A DNA stretch of 64,000 bases. It comes from Roseicella frigidaeris. GTDB lineage: Bacteria > Pseudomonadota > Alphaproteobacteria > Acetobacterales > Acetobacteraceae. A model generated the notes under the pieces. It made no database searches. It was given only the letters and a program-made list of their open reading frames with translations, and was not told where the DNA came from. Within the stretch, counting starts at the first letter, position 1. Each line of letters begins with the position of its first letter. The position numbers and the translations under genes are program-made. The stretch is from NCBI RefSeq assembly GCF_003258945.1, contig NZ_QLIX01000015.1, positions 59,090 through 123,089 of the forward strand, read 5' to 3'. Of the stretch, positions 57,497-64,000 are shown piece after piece.

Positions 57497-58405
57497 ATGG
57501 CCCAGCCAGCTCTCGCCGCCGCATTGCCGCGAACGCATCCCCGCCCGGGCGATGTGCTGGAGCTGCTGAAGCCGCTCACCTGGTTCCCGCCCGTCTGGGC
57601 CTTCGGCTGCGGCGCCGTCGCCTCCGGCGCGGTGCTGCAGCGCTGGCCCCTGGCGCTGCTCGGCCTGCTGCTCGTCGGCCCGCTGGTCTGCGGCATGAGC
57701 CAGGCGGTGAACGATTGGTTCGACCGGCATGTCGACGCGGTGAACGAGCCCGACCGGCCGATCCCCTCCGGCCGCATCCCGGGCCGCTGGGGGCTCGGCC
57801 TCGCGCTCGCCTGGACCGCGCTGTCGCTGCTCGTCGGCGCGCTGCTCGGCCCCTGGGGCTTCGCGGCGACGCTGCTCGGCGTGGCCCTGGCCTGGGCCTA
57901 CAGCGCGCCGCCGCTCAGGCTGAAGCGCAATGGCTGGCTGGGCAACGCGGCCTGCGGCCTCTGCTACGAGACCCTGCCCTGGATCACCGCCGCCGCCGTG
58001 CTGTCCGGCCAGGCGCTGACGCCGCGGCTGCTGCTGGTCGCGCTGCTCTACGGCGCGGGCGCGCACGGCATCATGACGCTGAACGACTTCAAGTCGGTCG
58101 AGGGCGACCGGCGCTTCGGCATCCGCACGCTGCCGGTGCAGCTCGGCCCGGCCCTGGCGGGCCGGGTGGCCTGCCTCGCCATGGCCCTGCCGCAACTGGC
58201 CGTGGCGGCGCTGCTGCTGCGCTGGGGCGCCACCTGGCAGGCCGCGACGGTGGCGCTGCTGCTGCTCGGCCAGCTCGGGCTGATGCTGCGGCTGCTGCGC
58301 GACCCGCGCGGCCTCGCGCCCTGGTACGGCGCGACGGGGGTCTCGCTCTACGTCCTCGGCATGCTGGCCAGCGCCCACGCGCTGCGCCCTGATTCGGTGG
58401 GCTGA
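57497..58405 (+). CDS. bchG: Bacteriochlorophyll a synthase (prenyltransferase)
   Basis: BchG attaches the C20 alcohol to bacteriochlorophyllide a. The 302-residue UbiA-family membrane protein has LKPLTWFPPVWAFGCGAV, the Asp-rich QAVNDWFDRHVDAVNEPDRPIPSGRI and the second motif LNDFKSVEGDRRFGIRTLPV. The Shine-Dalgarno TAGGAG overlaps the ppsR stop codon, so it is cotranscribed with ppsR. Confidence 0.96.
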   Translation: MAQPALAAALPRTHPRPGDVLELLKPLTWFPPVWAFGCGAVASGAVLQRWPLALLGLLLVGPLVCGMSQAVNDWFDRHVDAVNEPDRPIPSGRIPGRWGLGLALAWTALSLLVGALLGPWGFAATLLGVALAWAYSAPPLRLKRNGWLGNAACGLCYETLPWITAAAVLSGQALTPRLLLVALLYGAGAHGIMTLNDFKSVEGDRRFGIRTLPVQLGPALAGRVACLAMALPQLAVAALLLRWGATWQAATVALLLLGQLGLMLRLLRDPRGLAPWYGATGVSLYVLGMLASAHALRPDSVG

Positions 58406-58409
58406 GGCG

Positions 58410-59747
58410 GTGGCGGCCGCGCGGATGCCGCAGGCGCCCGCCGGGCTGGGCTGGGGCGGCATCCTGCGCCTCGGCCTGGTGCAGACGGCGCTCGGCGCGG
58501 TCGTCGTGCTGACCACCTCGACCATCAACCGGATCATGATCGTGGAGCTCGCCCTCCCGGCGCTGCTGCCGGGCCTGCTGGTCGGGCTGCACTACGCCAT
58601 CCAGGTGCTGCGCCCCTGGATGGGGCACGGCTCGGATGCCGGCGGCCGGCGGACGCCCTGGATCATCGGCGGCATGGCGGTGCTCGCGCTCGGCGGCATC
58701 GGCGCCGCCGGCGCGGTGGCGCTGATGGCGGCCGGCGCCCTCCTCCTCGGCCTCCTCGCCGCGCTGGCCGCCTTCCTGCTGATCGGCGCCGGGGTCTCGG
58801 CCGCCGGCACCGCGCTGCTGGTGCTGCTCACGGCACGCGTGGCGCCGGCCCGTCGGGCGGCGGCGGCCTCCATCGTCTGGATCATGATGATCGCCGGCTT
58901 CGTCGTCTCCACGGCGCTGGCCGGCCGCCTGCTCGACCCCTATTCGCCGGGGCGGCTGCTGGCGGTGGCGACCGGCATCTGCGTCCTCGCCTTCCTGCTC
59001 GCCCTGCTGGCGCTCCGCGGCCTGGAGCCGGCCGCCCTGCCCCGCCCGGCCCCGGCCCCGGCCGTGCCGCTGCCCTTCCGCCGCGCCCTGGCGGAGGTCT
59101 GGACCGAGCCGGTGACGCGGCGCTTCACCCTCTTCGTCTTCGTCTCCATGCTCGCCTACAGCGCCCAGGACCTGATGCTGGAGCCCTTCGCGGGGCAGGT
59201 CTTCGGGCTGAGCCTCGGGCAGTCGACGCGCCTCGCCTCGCTGCAGCATGGCGGCGTGCTGGGCGGCATGGTGCTGGTCGCCCTGGCGGCCGGCCTGGTG
59301 CGCTCCTTCCGCGCCCTGCAGGCCTGGAGCGTCGCCGGCTGCGTCGCCTCCGCCTGCGGCATGGCGCTGCTGGCCTTCTCCGGGCTGGCGGGCGGCGACT
59401 GGCCGCTCGGCCTCTCCTTCGCCGGCCTCGGCCTGGCGAACGACGCCTTCGCCGCCGCGGCCATCGCCTCGATGATGCAGCTCGCGGCGCGCGGGCCGCG
59501 CGAGGGCTTGCGCATCGGCCTCTGGGGCGCGGCGCAGGCGATCGCCTTCGGCCTCGGCGGCGTGGCGAGCACCGCGGCGCTCGACCTGGCGCGGCTCCTG
59601 CTCGGCGCGGCGCCCGCCGCCTATGGCGCGGTGTTCCTCGGCAATGCCCTGCTCTTCCTCGCCGCCGCCTCCCTGGCGGCCGGCCTGCTGCGGACGGAGT
59701 GCGGCGCCATGACCCTGCGGACGAGCATACGGGAGCGGGACGCATGA
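58410..59747 (+). CDS. PucC/BCD-family transporter (Bch2/Orf428-like)
   Basis: A 445-residue membrane protein of the same family as LhaA: LRLGLVQTALGAVVVLTTSTINRIMIVELALPALLPGLLVGLHYAIQVLRP and GHGSDAGGRRTPWIIGGMAV. The gene between bchG and bchP in PGCs encodes this BCD-family member, often called Bch2, thought to handle BChl between BchG/BchP and the antenna. It starts with GTG four bases after bchG and overlaps bchP by ATGA. Confidence 0.92.
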   Translation: MAAARMPQAPAGLGWGGILRLGLVQTALGAVVVLTTSTINRIMIVELALPALLPGLLVGLHYAIQVLRPWMGHGSDAGGRRTPWIIGGMAVLALGGIGAAGAVALMAAGALLLGLLAALAAFLLIGAGVSAAGTALLVLLTARVAPARRAAAASIVWIMMIAGFVVSTALAGRLLDPYSPGRLLAVATGICVLAFLLALLALRGLEPAALPRPAPAPAVPLPFRRALAEVWTEPVTRRFTLFVFVSMLAYSAQDLMLEPFAGQVFGLSLGQSTRLASLQHGGVLGGMVLVALAAGLVRSFRALQAWSVAGCVASACGMALLAFSGLAGGDWPLGLSFAGLGLANDAFAAAAIASMMQLAARGPREGLRIGLWGAAQAIAFGLGGVASTAALDLARLLLGAAPAAYGAVFLGNALLFLAAASLAAGLLRTECGAMTLRTSIRERDA

Positions 59748-60997
59748 AAGACTGTCTGGGATCGCCGGCCGAGCCGGTGTCGCGGGCTTCCCCCCGCCCG
59801 GCGCAACACCGTCCGGACGACGAGGCCTTCGATGCCGTCGTGGTCGGCGGCGGGCCCGCCGGCGCCACCGCGGCGGCCGATCTCGCCCGGGCTGGGCATT
59901 CGGTGCTGCTGCTCGACCGCATGGGCCGCATCAAGCCCTGCGGCGGCGCCGTCCCGCCGCGGCTGATGGCCGATTTCGCGGTGCCGGAGAGCCTGCTGGT
60001 CGCGCGCATCGCCGGCGCCCGCATCGTCGCGCCCTCGGCCCGCAGCGTGGACATGCCGGTCGGCGACGGCTTCGTCGGCATGGTGGACCGCGAGAGCTTC
60101 GACGAATGGCTGCGCGACCGCGCCGCGCGCTGTGGCGCCGAGCGCCGCGCCGGCAGCTTCCTGCGGCTCGAGCCGCTGCCGGAGGGCGGCTCCCTGGTCT
60201 GGTACCGCGCCAAGGGCGGCACGGAGGAGCGGGCGGTCCGGGCGCGGGTGGTGGTCGGCGCCGACGGGGCGCGCTCGGCGGTGGCGAAGCAATGCCTGCC
60301 CGGGGCAACGGTGCCCTGCGTCTACGCCTATCACGAGATCGTCCGCTCGCCCGCCCCCGGCACCGCCGCCTACGACGCCACGCGCTGCGACGTGCATTAC
60401 GACGGCAGCCTCTCGCCCGATTTCTACGCCTGGATCTTCCCGCATGGGGAGACGGCGAGCATCGGCACCGGCTCGATGCAGAAGGGCTTCGGCCTGCGCG
60501 CCGCGATCGGCGAACTGCGCCGCAAGGCGGGGCTCGAGGGCGCGGAGACGCTGCGGCGCGAGGGGGCGCCGATCCCGCTGCGGCCGCTCAGGCGCTGGGA
60601 CGATGGCCGCGGCGTGGTGCTCGCGGGCGATGCCGCGGGCGTGGTCGCCCCGGCCTCGGGCGAGGGCATCTACTACGCCATGCTCGGCGGCCGGCTGGCG
60701 GCGGATGCCGCGCATGGCTTCCTGCTGAGCGGCGACGCCCGCGCGCTCCGCCGCGCCCGCCGGCGCTTCATGCGCCTGCATGGCGGCGTCTTCTGGATTC
60801 TCGGCATCATGCAGCACTACTGGTACCGCGACGATGGGCGGCGCGAACGCTTCGTCTCCATCTGCCGCGACCGGGACGTGCAGCAGCTCACCTGGGACGC
60901 CTACATGAACAAGGAGCTGGTGAAGGCGCGGCCGCTGGCGCATGCCCGCATCTTCTTCAAGAACCTCGCGCATCTGACCGGGCTGGCACGGGCATGA
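59744..60997 (+). CDS. bchP: Geranylgeranyl-bacteriochlorophyll/diphosphate reductase
   Basis: BchP reduces the geranylgeranyl tail to phytyl. The 417-residue flavoprotein has DAVVVGGGPAGATAAADLARAGHSVLLLDR, KPCGGAVPPRL, VVGADGARSAVAKQ and GDAAGVVAPASGEGIYYAMLGG. It starts MKDCLGSPAEPV at 59744 with GGGAG upstream. It overlaps hemC by four bases. Confidence 0.96.
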   Translation: MKDCLGSPAEPVSRASPRPAQHRPDDEAFDAVVVGGGPAGATAAADLARAGHSVLLLDRMGRIKPCGGAVPPRLMADFAVPESLLVARIAGARIVAPSARSVDMPVGDGFVGMVDRESFDEWLRDRAARCGAERRAGSFLRLEPLPEGGSLVWYRAKGGTEERAVRARVVVGADGARSAVAKQCLPGATVPCVYAYHEIVRSPAPGTAAYDATRCDVHYDGSLSPDFYAWIFPHGETASIGTGSMQKGFGLRAAIGELRRKAGLEGAETLRREGAPIPLRPLRRWDDGRGVVLAGDAAGVVAPASGEGIYYAMLGGRLAADAAHGFLLSGDARALRRARRRFMRLHGGVFWILGIMQHYWYRDDGRRERFVSICRDRDVQQLTWDAYMNKELVKARPLAHARIFFKNLAHLTGLARA

Positions 60998-62064
60998 CCG
61001 GCCTGCAGCATCTCGAGGCCGAGGTCGCCCTGCATGGCGCGGTGCTGTCGCCGCTCGCCGCCCCGCCGGCCGGGCTGCGCCGCGACCCGGCCTCCGCCCG
61101 CCACCGGCCGCTGCGCATCGGCACGCGCGCCTCGCCCCTGGCGCTGTGGCAGGCGCGGCATTTCACGGCGCTGGTTGCCGGCTTCTGCCCGATCCTTCGC
61201 ATCGGCGGGGTGTTCGAGGAATGCGCCCTCTCCACCTCCGGCGACCGCATCCTCGACCGGCGCCTCGCCGATATCGGCGGCAAGGGCCTCTTCGCCAAGG
61301 AATTGCACGAGGCCCTGCTCGATTGCCGCGTCGATCTCGTGGTGCACAGCCTGAAGGACCTGGAGACCGAGCTGCCGCCGGGGATCGTGCTGGCCTGCGC
61401 CCTGAAGCGGGAGGATGCGCGCGATGCGCTGATCCTCGGCCCCAGCTGCGGCCGGCCGGGCGAGGCGTCCGGCGATCCGGACGATCCCTGGGCCTGCCTG
61501 CCGCGCGGCGCGGTGGTGGGGACCGCCTCCTCCCGGCGGCAGGGCCAGTTGCTGCATGCCCGGCCGGACCTGCGGGTGCAGATGCTGCGCGGGAACGTGC
61601 AGACCCGGCTCGCCCGGGTGCGGGCGGTCGGCGATCCGGCGGCCTCGATGCTCGCCCTGGCCGGGCTGCGCCGGCTGGGGCTGGAAGCCGAGGCCGGGCT
61701 GGTGCTGGACCCCGAGGTGATGGTGCCAGCCGCCGGCCAGGGCATCGTCGCCGTCACCGTGCGGGCGGAGGATGTGGAGCTGCGCGCCCTCCTCGCCGCC
61801 ATCGCGGACCCGGAGGCGCAGGCGGTCGCCACCGCCGAGCGGGAATTGCTGCGGGCGCTCGACGGCTCCTGCCGGACGCCGATCGGCGGCCATGCGCGGC
61901 TGCTGCCGGGGGGCGGCCTGCGCCTCACCGGGCTGGTGGCGCGGCCGGACGGGTCCTTCCTGCTGCGCCGGGTCGCGGAAGGACGGGCCGTGGACGCCGC
62001 CGCGATCGGCCTGGCGTTGGGCACCGCGCTGCGCCGCGACTCGCCGATCGACCTGTTCGGCTGA
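60994..62064 (+). CDS. hemC: Porphobilinogen deaminase (hydroxymethylbilane synthase)
   Basis: HemC polymerises four porphobilinogens to hydroxymethylbilane. The 356-residue protein has LRIGTRASPLALWQARH, GGKGLFAKELHEALL, VHSLKDLETELPPG, GTASSRRQGQLLHARPDL and the dipyrromethane cysteine in ALDGSCRTPIGGHA. About 38 residues precede the conserved core, longer than typical. Its ATG overlaps the bchP stop, placing an early tetrapyrrole gene under the ppsR-bchGP unit. Confidence 0.94.
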   Translation: MTGLQHLEAEVALHGAVLSPLAAPPAGLRRDPASARHRPLRIGTRASPLALWQARHFTALVAGFCPILRIGGVFEECALSTSGDRILDRRLADIGGKGLFAKELHEALLDCRVDLVVHSLKDLETELPPGIVLACALKREDARDALILGPSCGRPGEASGDPDDPWACLPRGAVVGTASSRRQGQLLHARPDLRVQMLRGNVQTRLARVRAVGDPAASMLALAGLRRLGLEAEAGLVLDPEVMVPAAGQGIVAVTVRAEDVELRALLAAIADPEAQAVATAERELLRALDGSCRTPIGGHARLLPGGGLRLTGLVARPDGSFLLRRVAEGRAVDAAAIGLALGTALRRDSPIDLFG

Positions 62065-62080
62065 GCGATGCGCGCGACCC

Positions 62081-62186
62081 CAGACCATGATCCGTTCACT
62101 CGGGTTCGCGGACCATGGTCTGGCGTATCGTTGTGTCGCGTGAGTCACGCCTTCGGTGTTTCCACCTCAGGCGATCACGCTCTGGC
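62081..62186 (+). repeat. Dispersed intergenic repeat, family B, copy 3
   Basis: The best-formed copy. It begins 17 bp after the hemC stop with CAGACCATG...CATGGTCTG (9-bp inverted arms enclosing GGGTTCGCGG), then GCGTGA-G-TCACGC and GCCTTCGGTG...GGCGATCACGCTCT. It is shared with 6065-6171 and 35191-35296. It lies between convergent hemC and the 93-residue membrane protein and could end both transcripts. Confidence 0.88.
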
Positions 62187-62207
62187 CGATCCGACCCGCG
62201 ATGCGCC

Positions 62208-62489
62208 TCAGCGCGACGAGCCGCGGCGCCAGCGCAGGCCGAGATCGGCCAGATGCGCCAGCAGCGCCAGGACCAGCGGCAGGGCGACCCATTCCCAGGC
62301 GGCGCCGACCAGGGCCGCGCGCAGGGCCAGCAGCAGGCCGGCGCCGGCCAGCAGGAAGGCGAGCAGCTCGGCCGGCGCGAGGCCGCCGCCGCGACTGCGG
62401 CGCAATGCCAGCAGCGCGACCGCCTCGACCAGCATGAGGGCGAGCGCCAGATCGACCACGCGCCCGCTCGAGAACAGCGCCTGCAGCAT
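62208..62489 (-). CDS. 93-residue membrane protein next to tspO
   Basis: MLQALFSSGRVVDLALALML... contains three hydrophobic stretches: VVDLALALMLVEAVALLAL, APAELLAFLLAGAGLLLAL and WEWVALPLVLALLAHLADLGL. It ends in basic residues. It starts four bases after the tspO stop, so the two are probably cotranscribed. No known family is recognised with confidence. Confidence 0.65.
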   Translation of the reverse strand: MLQALFSSGRVVDLALALMLVEAVALLALRRSRGGGLAPAELLAFLLAGAGLLLALRAALVGAAWEWVALPLVLALLAHLADLGLRWRRGSSR

Positions 62490-62493
62490 GCGG

Positions 62494-63015
62494 TCAGCCC
62501 ACCGGATTGAGCCGCAGGATCGCCCCGTTGAGCGCGAGCGCGAAGCCGACCCAGGCGAGATAGGGGCTGAGCAGCCAGCCGGCCAGGCGGTCATGCCGCG
62601 CCGAGGCGACGAGCATCGCCAGCACCGAGGCCCAGAAGAACACGCCCTCGAGGAGCGCCCAGTCCGGCCGGTGCAGGGTGAAGAACAGCACGCTCCAGAG
62701 GATGTTGAGGAGGCCGTTCACGGCATAGAGGGCCAGCAGCCGCCGCCTTGCCCCGGTATCCGGCGCGGCCCGCCAGGCGCGCAGGCCGGCCCATGCCGTC
62801 AACCCATAGATCAGCGTCCAGACAGGGCCGAACAGCCAGTCCGGCGGCTGCCAGGCGGGGCGGCGCAGCTGGCGGTACCAATCGCCGAGATCGGTGGCCA
62901 GGGCCCCCAGCACCGCCACGCCGCAGGCGGCCGCGACGGCGACGAGGATGGGCCGCCAGCCCAGCCGGCGCTGCCTCTCCTGCCGCGCCGATGCGGGTAT
63001 CGGGTGCTCGATCAA
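62494..63015 (-). CDS. tspO: TspO/MBR family outer-membrane tryptophan-rich sensory protein
   Basis: A 173-residue five-helix membrane protein with LRRPAWQPPDWLFGPVWTLIYGLTAWAGLRAWR, LLNILWSVLFFTLHRPDWALLEG and SPYLAWVGFALALNGAI, the TspO signature. In Rhodobacter TspO lowers pigment gene expression under oxygen, acting through tetrapyrrole handling and PpaA/AppA. Here it is separate from crtB, its partner in many PGCs, and lies just outside the cluster on the far side of hemC. Confidence 0.93.
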   Translation of the reverse strand: MIEHPIPASARQERQRRLGWRPILVAVAAACGVAVLGALATDLGDWYRQLRRPAWQPPDWLFGPVWTLIYGLTAWAGLRAWRAAPDTGARRRLLALYAVNGLLNILWSVLFFTLHRPDWALLEGVFFWASVLAMLVASARHDRLAGWLLSPYLAWVGFALALNGAILRLNPVG

Positions 63016-63136
63016 GGCGATTCCTGCTGCGGCAGCACCGGCTCGCGGGCCGTGCTGGCTCCTACCAGACCCGACGCGGGCTGGCGAGCGCGGCGCGGCG
63101 CCGATCCCTCATTCCCCCCTGGCACCGGAGGCACGC

Positions 63137-63790
63137 ATGACCCAGGCTGATCGGCTGTATCGCTGGAATCGCTGGTACGACGGGATTCCGGAGGCGTGGC
63201 GCTTCCAGGTCGTGATCTGGGGCCTGATCGTCATCGGCGCCCTGAACATGCTGATGACGATCGCCGTCGGCTTTCCGTTCGGCCTGCTGCTGCTGCTGGC
63301 CATCGCCGCGATCACGGCGATCCGGCTGCCGCACGCCTTCGGCTGGCTCCAGGCCGGGGAGTCCGAGGCAGCCGGATCGGGCGCCCGGATGGAGATCACC
63401 GCCCCGGACTGGGTGGTGCGGGTGAATCGCTGGTATGACGACCTGCCCGAGCATTCCCGCCCCTTCGTGCTGCTCGCGGCCCTGGCCATTCCGGGCGCGA
63501 TCAACATGATGCTGACGATCGCGGGCGGCTTCCCCTTCGGGCTGCTCTTCTTGCTCGCGGTCCTGCTGCTGCTCGCCATCCGCGCGCCCTACGCCGCCGG
63601 CTGGATCAAGATGGCGGAGGGCACGGCGCCCGCGCCGCTCTTCGTCTCGCCGCCGCGGTCGGAGATCGAGGGCGGGACGCCCCCGCTGGCCTCCCTCGAT
63701 CCGCCGCCGGCCTCCGCGGCGGCGGTGCACCAGGCGCCCGCCCCGGAGGGCGGCGCGCAGGCCGATCGCCCGGACCGCGGCACGCCTTGA
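63137..63790 (+). CDS. Membrane protein with internal tandem duplication, function unknown
   Basis: A 217-residue product in which residues about 11-70 (NRWYDGIPE...ALNMLMTIAVGFPFGL...FGW) and 97-156 (NRWYDDLPE...AINMMLTIAGGFPFGL...AGW) are clear repeats, 86 residues apart. Each copy has an amphipathic NRWYD-x-x-PE start and a hydrophobic hairpin. A Pro/Ala-rich soluble tail follows (from about 165). CCGGAGG precedes the ATG at 63137. Family not recognised. Confidence 0.78.
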   Translation: MTQADRLYRWNRWYDGIPEAWRFQVVIWGLIVIGALNMLMTIAVGFPFGLLLLLAIAAITAIRLPHAFGWLQAGESEAAGSGARMEITAPDWVVRVNRWYDDLPEHSRPFVLLAALAIPGAINMMLTIAGGFPFGLLFLLAVLLLLAIRAPYAAGWIKMAEGTAPAPLFVSPPRSEIEGGTPPLASLDPPPASAAAVHQAPAPEGGAQADRPDRGTP

Positions 63791-63813
63791 CCGCGCAGCT
63801 GGAGGCCGGAGCC

Positions 63814-64000
63814 ATGGCGTCGTCGGGCGAGATGGCCATGCCGGCCGCGAAGCATGGGCAAGGCGGCGCACCGCCCGTCCTTGCGCCCGGCCACAGGTTG
63901 CACCGTTTTGCCAATCCTGGTCGGTTTTTGCGGTTGTCTGGTCGGGTGCAGCCCTGGCTGACGGGGGCGGCGCTGCTGGTGCTGGCGGTGGCGTTGCCCT
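63814..64000 (+). CDS. ccmC: Probable haem exporter protein CcmC, 5' part only
   Basis: An open frame from ATG at 63814 (GGAGG upstream) runs off the right edge. After about 28 variable residues it reads LHRFANPGRFLRLSGRVQPWLTGAALLVLAVALP, resembling the N-terminus of alphaproteobacterial CcmC, the haem-handling protein of cytochrome c maturation system I. A TTG at 63898 is an alternative start nearer to the homologous part. Only about 35 relevant residues are visible, so the call is tentative. Confidence 0.5.
   Translation, partial: MASSGEMAMPAAKHGQGGAPPVLAPGHRLHRFANPGRFLRLSGRVQPWLTGAALLVLAVALP

Noticed and set aside
56057..58537. 826-codon open frame on the minus strand opposite ppsR and bchG
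   Set aside because: Covers two conserved genes of opposite strand and has only low-complexity Gln/Arg/His-rich sequence.

Overview
The window is a 64-kb stretch of very GC-rich DNA (roughly three quarters G+C by eye) carrying a complete photosynthesis gene cluster (PGC, about 16.6-62.1 kb) set among housekeeping genes. Gene content and order (trpF-trpB-trpA-accD-folC, rpsA-cmk-aroA, recF-gyrB, then pufBALMC with tetrahaem PufC, bchFNBHLM-lhaA-puhABC-bciE-acsF-puhE-hemA) point to an alphaproteobacterium. A Rhodospirillales/Acetobacteraceae-type aerobic anoxygenic phototroph is the best guess, but the family assignment is inference. No rRNA, tRNA, CRISPR array, insertion sequence or phage gene was seen.

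Left flank (1-16.6 kb): folC (cut by the edge), accD, the tryptophan genes trpA/trpB/trpF, pyrF, lapA, ihfB and sppA on the minus strand; a small lipoprotein gene on the plus strand; rpsA, cmk and aroA on the minus strand; then a FYDLN-type zinc-ribbon gene, recF and gyrB on the plus strand.

PGC, first block (16.6-27.8 kb, minus strand): a superoperon crtE-crtF-bchC-bchX-bchY-bchZ-pufB-pufA-pufL-pufM-pufC followed by a cytochrome c2 gene. It encodes carotenoid steps, chlorophyllide a reductase, LH1 and the reaction centre with its electron donors. Almost every puf intercistronic gap holds a strong GC hairpin. Second block (27.8-33.8 kb): crtD-crtC run rightward, and crtI-crtB followed by three tiny membrane-protein genes run leftward. 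Third block (35.3-54.8 kb, minus strand): bchF-bchN-bchB-bchH-bchL-bchM-lhaA-puhA-puhB-puhC-bciE-acsF-puhE-hemA-bchI-bchD-bchO. This 19-kb run is mostly joined by 4-bp start/stop overlaps and makes bacteriochlorophyllide and assembles the reaction centre. A DUF3422 gene separates blocks two and three. Fourth block (55.0-62.1 kb, plus strand): ppaA/aerR, ppsR/crtJ, bchG, a PucC-family transporter gene, bchP and hemC.

Regulation is visible as PpsR/CrtJ palindromes (TGT-N12-ACA) in AT-rich islands upstream of bchC, between crtE and crtD, and directly in front of crtI, with weaker versions between bchF and ppaA. The only ring-E cyclase is the oxygen-dependent AcsF/BciE type. bchE, bchJ, crtA, pufQ, pufX and pucBA are absent here, so BChl a and spirilloxanthin-series carotenoids made under oxygen and used in an LH1-RC-only antenna are expected, unless missing genes lie elsewhere.

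Right flank (62.2-64 kb): a small membrane protein and tspO on the minus strand, an internally duplicated membrane protein on the plus strand, and the first codons of a probable ccmC. Two families of hairpin-forming dispersed repeats (two and three copies) sit just behind stop codons and are the most unusual non-coding structure in the window.
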